NCBI RefSeq assembly: GCF_932294415.1
Contig: NC_065537.1
Coordinates: 1,860,001 to 1,924,000, forward strand
DNA length: 64,000 nucleotides
Source: Quercus robur
Lineage: Eukaryota; Streptophyta; Magnoliopsida; Fagales; Fagaceae
Direction: 5' to 3'
Shown: in pieces, positions 1-10,139 of the stretch
Numbering within the stretch: the stretch's first letter is position 1
Layout: every line of letters begins with the position of its first letter
Notes under the pieces: generated by a model
What the model was told of the DNA's origin: nothing
What the model saw: the letters and a program-made list of their open reading frames with translations, nothing else
The model's database searches: none
Program-made: the position numbers and the translations under genes

Positions 1-529
1 AGTCCTCTACTTTTAATTGTTATCAATTAAGTATTCTATTAACCAGTTGTTAAGTGTCTCCGTTAAATGAGCAAAATGATGCCGTTTTGGCTTCTTCTCT
101 TTTTTTTTTTTTTTCTTTTTTTTTATAATTTTTGTAATTAAAAGAAATTAAGAAAACTGTTATTAAAAAAATAAAAAAAAATAAAATAAAAAACATTTAG
201 GGGAACGATGTCGTTCCCGGCAACAACGATGAGGTGAGATTGAGAGAGAGAGAAACCGAGGTGAGGTTTTTTTTGTCTTTCCCTTCCAATTTCCTCTGTC
301 TTTCTTCGTATCAATTAATTTTCCCCAACCCAACAATTTCAACGCCACCATTTTCTCCATACCCATCATCGATCCTCCTTCTCAAAACTTCAGAATCAGT
401 GGTTTTTTATTCATGAAATTTTAGGTATAATTATTACAATTACTGTTCCATTTCTTACTTTTATATATGTAAAATTTGATCTCAATTTATGTATAGATTT
501 TATTATTATTATTATTATTGCCAAACCGA

Positions 530-785
530 GTGCCTTACCATCCATCCAACGACCAATTGGTGAAGGATAAGGGGGCACAAATCTTTTATAGCATTCAATC
601 ACAAACGAAGCCCATTGGTATTAAAGCGAATTGTGAAATCCCTCACAACCACTTGTTGGACCGTGTGCCTTACCGATCCATCCAACAACCAATTGGTGAA
701 GGATAAGGGGGCACAAATCTTTTATAGCGTTCGATCGCAAACCAAGCCCATTGGTATTGGAGCGAATTGTGAAATCCCTCACAAT
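530..785. repeat. Tandem duplication, period about 135 bp
   Basis: Two diverged copies start with GTGCCTTACC at 530 and 665. They share GGTGAAGGATAAGGGGGCAC and the later GAAATCCCTCACAA. They lie upstream of the MYB-CC fragment inside the TIR element and may derive from its leader. No convincing coding potential. Confidence 0.75.
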
Positions 786-861
786 TATGTATTTGGAATT
801 TAGTTATGATATGCAGGTAGGTGTGATTATTTAGTTAGTTGAAGGTTGAAGATTGAAGAAG

Positions 862-1085
862 ATGTATCATGCAAAGGAATTCTCTATGACGAGCTTAGTG
901 CCTCACAAAACACAAGGTGTTGAGCTTGCAACTGTTCCTCCTATGAAAAACACTACTTCTTCTCATGCTGTTGCTTCTGGCTCTGGCTCTGTTGGAGTTG
1001 GGAAGCAACGTTTGCGATGGACTTCTCACCTTCTTGACCATTTTGTTGATGCTATCACCTAGCTTGGTGGACCAGATAGTGGGTA
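862..1085 (+). pseudogene. MYB-CC (PHR1/PHL-like) transcription factor, exon 1 fragment
   Basis: The reading frame from the ATG at 862 (MYHAKEFSMTSLVPHKTQG) runs through a Ser/Gly linker into GKQRLRWTSHLLDHFVDAIT, then a stop and LGGPDSG. This is the start of the GARP/MYB-like DNA-binding domain of MYB-CC proteins, where family members read KQRLRWT-x-LHDRFVDAVTQLGGPD. The stop is TAG where the family has CAG (Gln). The rest of the MYB domain, including the SHLQKYR helix, and the coiled coil are absent. The fragment sits inside a TIR element, so it is probably a captured exon and not a decayed resident gene. An ATG at 853 is also in frame. The same stop is present in the copy at 22655. Confidence 0.75.
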
Positions 1086-1439
1086 TTTTCTTTTTTATTG
1101 TATTGTATTGTATTGTATTCTACTTTTTGTTATAAAAAAAATGGGGGAATAATTACATAAGAAAGTCCCCACACACTCTCTCTCTCTCTCTCTCTCATCG
1201 ATGCTGCTGTTGCCGACCCAGATGGACTCTCCCTAAATTATTATTTTTTTATATTTTTTTTAAAAAAAGCAGCCAAAACAATGTCGTTTTGCTCATTTAA
1301 CGGAGACACTTAATAGTTGGTTAACAGAATACTGAATTGACAACAATTGAAAATTAGAGAACTAAAATGACAAAATTGAAAGTTATAGAACTGAAATGAA
1401 AAATATTGAAAATTAGATGGTCAATTTTCGATTTTTGCC

Positions 1440-1779
1440 TTATATTTAAAAAACTGAAAAAAAGTGGTAGAGTTTTAATTTTGAATGATGCTCATTTGGG
1501 TTATCACTACCTGTTAGGCACACAAAACAACAAAAAGTTAGATTAAAATAAAAAGAAACATAAAAAGCAGAAGAAAAAATGCATGGTAAGAGCAATAGCA
1601 CCCGAAGATGGCATTAGCACGATCTTTAACTCTACTTTATCTATTTTATCAATTCATTTTATAATTCATTCTATATCTTCGTTTTTATTTTTACATATAA
1701 CCTAATAAAATAATGAAAAAAATATTATTATCTCTCTCTTTCATCCCACTATCTTTTTCTCTTCATACACAACCACAAG

Positions 1780-1810
<31 letters not shown>

Positions 1811-2622
1811 ACAACCTATGAAACTTTACTTTTCGTAGGTTGCTAATTTTTTCAGGTGTACAAACTTGAATAGAGTAGGTTTTTACTGTCTTGGATTGTA
1901 AAAGAAGAAGAAGGAGCAGCTAAAGCTAAGGAGAAGAGTTTGTATTACAATTATAAGATGAACATTTTTAATTATGAATATTGTCAAAGTACGTTTTGCA
2001 AAAATTTGAAGAATATTTTTTGATGAAATGTTTTATTTTGTGAAAATCTTTATAATATATATTTGACTGAAGAAGGTAGAATCTTTATAATATTTAATAC
2101 ACATGATTTTCAGATTTAAGAAAAAGGTTGAGCTCCATTTAATATATTATACAGTAGAAGATTGAGATTAAAAATTTGAAAAATAAATGTTTTGATTTTT
2201 TACTTATTTATATTTAATTAATACTGAACATAGATACTTTAATATTTCATTTATTTATCTTTTTTTGAAATACAGTTTTTTTTTTTTTTTTTTTTTTTTT
2301 TTCGCCCCTTCCAAATAAAGAATCCTGCTTTTATCCTTTGTCGTAGCTCCAACCGAGAACCGACAAAGCTTCGTCACAATCGGCAAAAGACAAGCCCCAA
2401 TTATAGACCGTATAATAAACAAACAAACTCAGCTTTATTAAAAAGCTAGCAACAACGGTCCCACCACAGATAATACACAAACCAACACTCAAGAACCTAT
2501 TGTTTCTATTAAAAAAATATATAAAAAATAAAAAAACACTCAAGAACGCACAACAACCAAATAAAAAATTTGGAACATCATTATTCTCTCTTTAAAAAAA
2601 TTTGGAACATTATTATTGGACT
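1440..2622. repeat. Duplicated AT-rich non-coding block (unit A copy)
   Basis: I see no gene here. The block is collinear with 23109-23717 plus 32653-33235 (unit B), and from about 1604 with 40296-40956 plus 41657-42000 (unit C). Shared landmarks are the CACCCGAAGATGGCATTAGC stretch, GTAGGTTTTTACTGTCTTGG, and CGCCCCTTCCAAATA followed by GAATCCTGC. A (TA)n microsatellite lies near 1783-1806 and a poly-T tract near 2276-2302. The sequence AATCTTTATAATAT occurs twice about 36 bp apart near 2046-2095, but only once in unit C. Confidence 0.8.
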
Positions 2623-3779
2623 CTTTTGGCTAAATATTGCAAAAAACGGAGTTTATTGTTATTATAGACACTATTCAAAGTTATTTAGCAAAATGAGAAA
2701 AGAGATTGAATTTCGACAACACTGTTACCGAAATTGTAAGGAAAAAATATGAATTGAGGAGAGAGAAAATATGAATTGTGGCAACTAGGTTGCCGAAAAT
2801 GGGAGGAAAAAAAAAAGAATTGAGGTTGCCGATCGGGGAGGAATTAAAAAAAAAGTGCTACGTTCACAATATTTTTACAATATTTTCACAACAAATCATA
2901 GGTGATTAGTTGTTATTAGTTCAAATTTGAATTTAACACTGAAATTACTTTTTTAATCTAATAATAACAACTAGTAACAATCTACCATTTAAAATTTGTT
3001 GTAAAAATGTTTTAAAAATAGTGTGCAAATATCATTTCTCAAAAAAAAAAAAAAAAAAGGTGGCCATTGATTTGTAGCAATGACATTATCAAAATAGAAG
3101 AAAAAAAATTGTTGTAATTGGTTTATGAGAAAAAAAAAAAAATTGTTTGATTTTTGATAATGGCATTGCCAAAATAAAAGTGAGATCATACGCCATTAAG
3201 CATTTAAGACATTCCCTACCATAGACACGTACGGTTCAAAATGAATATCTTTTCTTCTTGAATGTGCAATTATTCATGTCAGGGGAGGGGTCCAATTGGG
3301 TCCTACTGAGCTCAAAAGTTTGACAATGTACCATGCTTGTTACAATTTTTTCGGCAATGCAAATGCCATTGCCAAAAAAAAAAAAAAAAAAAATTTTCAC
3401 TATTTCGGCAATGTTATTGTCACAAACTAATTGTAATAATTTTTTTTCCTTCCATTTCAGTAATGTTATTGTCACAAATTAATTGCAACAATTTTTTTTC
3501 CTCTTATTTTAGTAATGTCATTGTCACAAATCAATGGCCACTTTTTTATTTTGAGAAATAATATGTGCACATTATTTTTACAACAAATCTTAAATGATAG
3601 GTTGTTACTAGTTGTTATGGTTGGATTAAAAAAATAATTTCAGTATTAAATTCAAATTTGAACTAATAACAATTAATCACCTGTGATTTGTTGTCAAAAT
3701 GTTGAAAAAATATTGTGAACGTAGCACTTTTTATTATTATTTTAATTTCTCCCCAGATTTCGGCAACAACAATTCCTTT

Positions 3780-3814
<35 letters not shown>

Positions 3815-4141
3815 CATTTTCGGCAACTTGGTTGCCACAATTCATATTTTCTCTCTTCTCAATTCCTTACAATTTCGGCAACTTTATTGCCACAATTGGT
3901 AAATCTTATTCGGGCATTCCCACTGGAGCACTTCACGGGTAGTGCTTGGGCAGTGGAATGAATTTTGGTAATACCATTACCAAAATTCATTTTTTCTCCC
4001 TCCCAATCTCTCTTATACTTTTTCTTACAATTTTGACAACGGTGTTGCCAAAATTCAGTTTCTCTCCTCATTTTGCTAAATAACTTTGAACAGTGCCTTT
4101 AACAACAATAAACTCTGTTTTTTGCAATATTTAGCCAAAAG
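2623..4141. mobile_element. Large foldback inverted-repeat element, about 1.5 kb
   Basis: The left end CTTTTGGCTAAATATTGC (from 2623) is answered by its reverse complement at about 4124-4141. Complementarity continues inward for hundreds of bases: the AAAGTTATTTAGCAAAATGAG block, the ACAACAAATC/TTCAAATTTGAA block and the GTGGCCATTGATTTGT block appear in both arms in opposite orientation. The arms run to about 3180 and 3340, leaving a spacer of roughly 150 bp. There is no transposase. A candidate 9-bp duplication ATTATTATT (2609-2617 and 4146-4154) would suit a Mutator-type element but lies in simple sequence. Unit C lacks the insert, and unit B keeps only the first bases of the left end. Confidence 0.65.
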
Positions 4142-5148
4142 ACTTATTATTATTATTATTATTATTTAATTTAGCTTCAAAATTAGTTGCAACTTAACAC
4201 TACAACCTTACTCAATAAAATAAACATTATTATATATCTTGAAAATTTAACTGTTGAATTGCATTTTCTTTACGCTCATAATACACATGTCAAATTTTTT
4301 ATCAATCGAATATTATTTACTATATAATTTATAAGCTTATATTTTATGTATAACTTTAAACTACAAAAACTTGCAATTAAAACAAATTATTGATAACATA
4401 ACTATTGATTTTTAATTTTATAGAAATTTTGCAAGTATGGAAAATGGAAGAAAAAATGTAATTTAATGGTGAATTTGTCAAAATTCATCTCTAATGAAAA
4501 GATATTGAATAAGGCTGTAACCAAATACTACAACTAATTTTGTAACTAAATTTTATTATTTTTTTAAATTCACCAACAAACCCTCCTAGTGTCATTACTC
4601 AATTACCATGTCAGTGACCACTAGTGACTCCCATGGATAGTTAATCGCATTTTAGTATAAGAATTTATGTTTTTTATTTTGCAAAAGATATGTTTTTAAT
4701 ATATTCTATATCAAATTATCTATTTTTATTATATTTTATTAAAATATTTTTACCAATAATATTTTTTTTACATAGTTTTGTATGACCATCTAATGTGGAT
4801 AAATTTTAAATTTGATTAACTAAAATATAATTTTTTATATTAAATCATTTTAATTTTAAGTTGCAATGTCTCGCTGTCTATTAAATTTATATAAATTCAC
4901 TGCTCACTTTCTGGTAGAAGGTCGTGTCAAAAATTATTGTACTAGAATTATTTATTTATTTATTATGACCACATGCTGAATTGCTAGAAGGCCTCGTCAT
5001 CCTGTCAACCCCATCTGCGCATCTTAGCTCGATCTTAGGCCATAAATGGCAACCTGTGCATGATCATACGCTAGTGTTGGATGAGATTCGACCTACAGTG
5101 TTTCTTAGCAAAGTCCTACACTTCTGTGCGTAGAAATCAAATTTCAAC
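4142..5148 (+). promoter_or_regulatory. Upstream region of the intact acyltransferase, with TATA-like element
   Basis: This AT-rich non-coding kilobase is the presumed promoter. TTTATATAAATT at 4886-4897 is a possible TATA box about 250 bp before the ATG. The same element is kept in unit C near 46572, where the downstream ORF is broken. No other motif could be assigned. The last 180 bp before the start codon is strongly conserved between units A and C. Confidence 0.3.
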
Positions 5149-6474
5149 ATGGTTCACTTCCTTTCCACCAGTACTATCCGACCCACCAGTAACAATTACT
5201 CAACCAGAAGAATCGAGTTAACTCCATGGGATCTCCGCCTCCTCACATACGGTCCTATTCAAAGGGGCCTCATCTTTCTCAAACCTGCAACTTCACAGGA
5301 GCAACAACTTGAAGAAAACAATGTGATTCATCACCTACAATCCTCTCTCTCCCGCACACTGGATATATTCTATCCCCTTGCTGGGCGTCTTGCCATGATT
5401 GAGAACAGTGAAGATAACACCACCTCCTTCTTCATTGACTGCAATAACCATGGAGCCCAGTTCGTCCATGCAACTGCAGAGGGTACTACTATGGCTGATA
5501 TCCTTGAGCCTATCTATCTTCCCCAGATTGTCGATTCCTTCTTTCTTATGAACGGTGTTCTGAACTGCGAGGGCATTTCCAAGCCGTTGCTGTCAGTGCA
5601 AGTAACTGAGCTTGTTGACTGCATCTTCATCGGTTGCACTCTAAACCATGCGGTTTGTGATGGAACCACGTTCTGGCATTTCTTTAATACTTGGTCTGAG
5701 ATTTCTCGAGGCACTTGCGAGAAATTGCAACCGCATCCCATATTTGAACGTAGCCATTTTGACGGAATCATCAACTTTCCAGTTCATATACCAAATATCC
5801 TTGAAGAAAAGACTCAGAAGTTGGTCCCCCCTCCGCTGAAACAAAGGTATTTTCACTTTACAAAAGAAAAAATTGCTGAACTTAAAGCAAAGGCCAACAA
5901 TGAAATGGGCACCGATAGGATCTCATCTCTGCAAGCACTCTTGGGTCATTTTTGGCGATCTGTGACTCGCAGTCGGTGTCTGGAGGCCGATGAAGAGGTT
6001 AAGCGCAGGATTGCTATAGGTACAAGGCAAAGGATGCAGCCTCCATTGCCAAAACAGCACTTTGGGAATGCGGTGGAATCGGAGATTGTCACAAGCACTG
6101 CAGGGGAACTGATAGAACATGGACTCGGCTGGGCGGCTTGGCGCATAAACAATGTGCTTGCTTCAAAGACGCCACATGAGGTGAGAAAGTTCTTAGATGA
6201 ATGGGTGAAAAATCCTAGGATGGTGAACTATAGTGGCCCCATATGTAACACCTTGCTCTTAGGAAGCTCCCCACGGCACAACGTGTATGGTAATGACTTT
6301 GGTTGGGGAAAACCCGTGGCATTGCGAAGCGGTGCTGGGACTAAATTTGATGGGCGGTTACTTGTGTTTCCTGGTAAGGAAGAGGGTAGCATTGATTTTG
6401 AAGTTTGCCTTTTGCCTGAGACTCTAGAGGCTATGGGAGAGGATGCAGAGTTTATGGAGGCTGTGGCTACATGA
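5149..6474 (+). CDS. BAHD acyltransferase, At3g50280/EPS1-like clade (intact copy)
   Basis: The product is a 441-residue protein of normal BAHD length. It carries the catalytic HxxxD as HAVCD at residues 167-171 and the structural DFGWG motif at 383-387; HFGN at 304-307 corresponds to the YFGN element. BAHD enzymes are cytosolic and move an acyl group from acyl-CoA to an alcohol or amine of a specialised metabolite. The overall sequence (RRIELTPWDLRLL near the start, LEENNVIHHLQSSLSRTL) resembles the plant group annotated as uncharacterized acetyltransferase At3g50280-like, which includes EPS1. The substrate cannot be read from sequence. The gene is a single exon. The ATG at 5149 gives the full N-terminus and is the codon that is changed to AGG in unit C. 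Two broken paralogues lie at 21355 and 46821 on the same strand. This is the only copy able to encode the complete protein. Confidence 0.93.
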   Translation: MVHFLSTSTIRPTSNNYSTRRIELTPWDLRLLTYGPIQRGLIFLKPATSQEQQLEENNVIHHLQSSLSRTLDIFYPLAGRLAMIENSEDNTTSFFIDCNNHGAQFVHATAEGTTMADILEPIYLPQIVDSFFLMNGVLNCEGISKPLLSVQVTELVDCIFIGCTLNHAVCDGTTFWHFFNTWSEISRGTCEKLQPHPIFERSHFDGIINFPVHIPNILEEKTQKLVPPPLKQRYFHFTKEKIAELKAKANNEMGTDRISSLQALLGHFWRSVTRSRCLEADEEVKRRIAIGTRQRMQPPLPKQHFGNAVESEIVTSTAGELIEHGLGWAAWRINNVLASKTPHEVRKFLDEWVKNPRMVNYSGPICNTLLLGSSPRHNVYGNDFGWGKPVALRSGAGTKFDGRLLVFPGKEEGSIDFEVCLLPETLEAMGEDAEFMEAVAT

Positions 6475-7396
6475 ACTTATAATTACTTATGGCCAACTAT
6501 GGTGGCTTTACTTGGGTTAGTCCAAATTGGTTCATTCCAAGAACTGGATGCTTCTCTTAATTTTTTGTCGTCTCACTACCACTGTCAATTTACTTTCTTG
6601 GGATCTTTTGCTCAACATTTTATTGTTTTGTGTTTGCATTTATTTCTTGCAGATTTCTTAACCATCATTTTTGTCAAACTTATTCAGTTCAATGGATCAT
6701 TCCCTTGTACTGATTAGAACAAAGAAATTTGTTGTAAACGGCGACTATCTATAGACTTTCTTAGGTCTTCTAGATTCTCAGTTTAGAATAATGAAAAGGT
6801 GTTTTGGCAACTTGCTCTCAATAAAGATTTCCCTTGATTATCCACCAAGAAAAAAGAAGAAAAGTTGCTTAATTCGTTCATGGATATGCAACTAGTCCCG
6901 GTAACTTTTGTCACATATATGTACAATGCTTTTCGAAACAGCGAACAGGTGACAAGAATATGTGCATCCCTAATTTAGCAAAACTGATTGCTTCATTAAA
7001 CTGTTTTGGGAATGTCAACTTGTTAGCAGCAGCAGCAGATCAAAGAAGAAAACTATTGGGGAATAGAAAACTTATTTTTTTGGTTTAGAAAAAAATAAAT
7101 AATAAAAGGATAGAAAATATAGTTTGTATAAATTTACTTTTATGCCTTTAATATATAATATATAAGATAGATATATATATATATATTTTATAGAAGTATG
7201 TAAGAAATAATTTTTTTGAGAAAATATAAATGAAATAATTTGACACATTATAAAAGTGACACAACACAATTCTTTTACTTTATTTTAACTTTCTCTATCT
7301 ATATATTTTTATATATAAAAGATGTGATTTTTTGAATTGGTTAAAAGAACATAATAAAAAAGAAAAAAAATACCGGATTAAAAAAAATTTGTGATA

Positions 7397-7399
<3 letters not shown>

Positions 7400-7447
<48 letters not shown>
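7400..7447. repeat. (TA)n microsatellite
   Basis: An uninterrupted run of TA dinucleotides of about 48 bp. The same site in unit C (near 48783) has only a few TA units followed by A/T sequence, so the array expanded, or contracted, after duplication. Confidence 0.9.
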
Positions 7448-7452
<5 letters not shown>

Positions 7453-7613
7453 CGTAGACATCATGTAGCACAATAGACAAGCTTGGCATTCAACATGTCA
7501 ACCCAAGCTTTGTCTAGATTTGTTGCTAGTGACTAGCCAATCTTGGATAGTAAAGCTCTATTAAAGTCTTCCATTCTTAGCCTCAATCCACCATACTCTT
7601 TTTGGTTTAAAAT

Positions 7614-7732
7614 GCTGCCCCCCCCCCCCCCCCCCCCCCCCCCCGAAAACACAAAACCTCCTCTTTTTGGTTTAAAATGCTGCCGCCGCACCCCCCCCCC
7701 CCCCCCCCCCCCCCCCCAAAACACAAAACCTC
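7614..7732. repeat. Duplicated segment with two long poly-C tracts
   Basis: Two C homopolymers of about 25-27 nt (about 7619-7644 and 7691-7717) each follow TTTTTGGTTTAAAATGCTGCC and precede AAAACACAAAACCTCC. The unit is therefore a local duplication of about 70 bp. Unit C has one TTTAAAATGCTGCC without a C-run (about 48966-48980). ORFs across it encode only poly-Pro or poly-Gly and are not genes. Confidence 0.85.
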
Positions 7733-8503
7733 CCCCATGTAAATTTTCTCAAACATGCAGTGATTGATTCATAGAAAGGTATAATAACATGTGAGCTCAT
7801 GTAAATTTTCTCAAACATGCAATAATATGAAAGTGGGTTTTGTCATATGATTATTTAACACACAATCCCAACTCCCAATAGTATGAATCAAGGAAAACTA
7901 TATTCATACAAAGCTACCCATATAGGAAATCAATGAAGCACAATAATGCTTATACAGTTGAGATTCACACCATTGTCATTATCTAAACAAACCAAAGTTT
8001 CTGAATTATTTTATCACACTATATCCACTTCTCTTAACAACCTTGAAATTCCAGTACTTGGGGACTTTTAACCATGAATTTAAAACTTATCAAAAGGATG
8101 GGGAAAAAAAGAAAAAACAGAGAAGAAAAGATATATGCCTCAAGACAGAATGCAGTAGGGTGATATTCAAAGTATTTAGAACAGAAAATTATATGTGCTG
8201 AATTCACTAATTGAACCTATAGTCTCATGATATCAAGTGAAGTAATAATACTTACAAGAAGGATGCCACAAAAATCAACGTAAAATGGCTTTATTTATTT
8301 TTTTTTTTTTAAAGGCTATTTTCCAAGATGGTACCTCAATCACCCAATTCAAACCATTTGAACCTCAAAACTCATAACATTGAGCAGTATGAATAAAGAA
8401 TGTGTTTGAGTAAACCAAAATAGAGCTCCAAAGAGCAAATTGATCCAACTGACCAATAAGCTAGGTATCTCCTCAATCAATCCACAATGAACTAATTGAA
8501 CCC

Positions 8504-8936
8504 TGATGATGCCAAAATCGTCAGTTGGGTTACTTGTCCAATCCGAAGCATTAGACGATCTTATAAGACCTGCAAGATGAAAGAGAGATAGATCAAAGAG
8601 ACCACCGAGTTGTGCCCGGTGGGGGAGCCTCCGATGCTTAAGTTAGTATTAGCTCATATATTATGTATATAGGTAGTGTTTTGTACTATTTTGTACTAGT
8701 TTTTGACATACCTTAGCTAATGAGACAAATTGTCCCTTTTATAGGTGACTTAGGTAGCCGTTGTACATAAATTAGGGTGATTATTACCTTGATTGTAACA
8801 TTCTTTGTCTTAATGAGAGTTTAAGACCTTTGATGGTCGTTATTGAATGTGTTGAGTGGTTACCTTTGATGGCCTACTAATGATGCAAGGTCGTCCATAT
8901 TAATGGACAACCTTAATGATTTTTCTGGACTCATCA
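8504..8936 (-). repeat. LTR of the 7.0-kb element (left; 3' LTR in element orientation)
   Basis: 433 bp, TG...CA ends, nearly identical to 15066-15498. The adjacent minus-strand purine tract at 8937-8952 marks it as the 3' LTR. Confidence 0.92.
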
Positions 8937-9119
8937 GTTGCCCCCCATTCCCAAGTCTGATTTTGCTTTATGCTGGTCAGGCTTAGGGAATATTCTTGAC
9001 TTGTTTAGATTCAGGCTTCTTTATCTTCAACTACCTTCTTCTTCAAGAATGGTAGTATTTTTGTGACAACTTCTTAGTATCTGCCTTTTGAAGGTCTTTT
9101 TGGATGTTCGAGGGATCAT

Positions 9120-9265
9120 AACTTGATCTTGAAAGTGAGCTAATTTCTTTTGAAGATCATTTTTTATCACTGCTAAAGAGCAAGCTAATTTCTTTTGACG
9201 ACCATTTTTTATCACTGCTAAAAAGCGAGGTGATTTCTTTGGACAACCGTCTTTGATCACTTCAA
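9120..9265. repeat. Short tandem repeat, three units of about 59 bp
   Basis: Units contain the core CTAATTTCTTTTGA(A/C)GA then CATTTTTTATCACTGCTAAA, with a diverged third unit. The array lies near the 3' end of the 7.0-kb element in its own orientation. The minus-strand ORF across it is repetitive and shows no recognisable protein. Confidence 0.75.
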
Positions 9266-9386
9266 TGCTTATTCTTTTATTCATTTTCTGGTTGTCACAT
9301 TTGATATTCTTGATTTGCGTGTGACTTGCGCTTGTGTAAGAATCCTTGTCTGCTTACACTCGTCTAAGGGTATTTAGTCACTTAGC

Positions 9387-9870
9387 CACTTTTAGGTGAC
9401 TTACATCCAGTTACGGAGATTTGTCATTTAGACTTCGTCAACGATTTACATCGTTTTAGCAGAATCTTGTCCATTTTTTTTGGTGACTTACATCCATTTA
9501 TGGAATCTTGTCACTTAGACTTCGTCAGTAATTTACATCCGTCTTGACGGAATCTTATCACTTAACCATTTTTTGGTGACTTACATCCATTTAAGGAATC
9601 TTGTCACTTGGGCTTCGTCAGTGATTTACATCCGTCCTAGTGGAATCTGATGACTTAGCCATTTTTTTGGTGACTTACATTCATTTAAGAAATCTTGTCA
9701 CTTGGGCTTCGTTAGTGATTTACATCCGTCCTGGCGAAATCTTATCACTTAGCCAGTTTTTTGGTGACTTACATCCATTTAAGGAATCTTGTCACTTGGG
9801 CTTCGTCAGTGATTTACATCCGTCTTGGCGGAATCTTATCACTTAAGGAATCTTGTCACTTGTTGTTAGA
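9387..9870. repeat. Tandem array, about five units of 90-100 bp, shared with the 8.9-kb element
   Basis: Each unit combines GGTGACTTACATCCATTTA, GGAATCTTGTCACTTGGGCTTCGTCAGTGATTTACATCC and a GGCGGAATCTTATCACTTA block (spelled with variation). The same composite unit forms the array at 27250-27620. The two elements differ in LTR sequence, so the shared array is either inherited or exchanged. Confidence 0.85.
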
Positions 9871-10139
9871 AAGATTCCTTGACACTATGTCGTTTTAGAC
9901 CTTTTTAAGGCCATGTTGATATCTGCATTAATTAGCACATGCACTTGCCAGGACTTGGTTAAACAAGAATTTTAGAACAATTCATATATAAATAATAAGT
10001 TACCAATAGCCTAGGTGGACCTTTTTCTTATTTTCTTGTAATCCTAGAGTTTTACCTCTTTTGTGATCTGTCTAGTAATGCATACAGTTTTGCATGAAAC
10101 CTTACTAGGTGTAATTTTTATAGACAAATATAAAAGAGA

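Larger units (their letters stand above)
1..1439. mobile_element. Mutator-like element carrying a gene fragment (Pack-MULE-like), left end outside window
   Basis: Bases 1-91 read as the inverted complement of about 1272-1360: both contain the block CTCATTTAACGGAGACACTTAA followed by an AT-rich stretch. These are long terminal inverted repeats. The right repeat continues to about 1439, ending TTTTTGCC, and the left one must extend beyond the window start, so the target-site duplication cannot be read. Between the repeats lie a tandem duplication and a MYB-CC exon fragment. Long TIRs enclosing a host gene fragment are the hallmark of Pack-MULEs, and no transposase is present. The right half of the same element recurs at 22655-23108. 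Confidence 0.6.
6475..8503. other. 3' flank of the acyltransferase, duplicated non-coding tract
   Basis: I see no gene. AATAAA at 6820-6825 is a possible polyadenylation signal. The tract is collinear with 48146-49325 plus 50434-50956 in unit C. About 320 bp (roughly 6739-7057) is present here but replaced by a short unrelated stretch in unit C. The tract contains (TA)n at about 7400-7447 and two poly-C runs. Confidence 0.6.
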
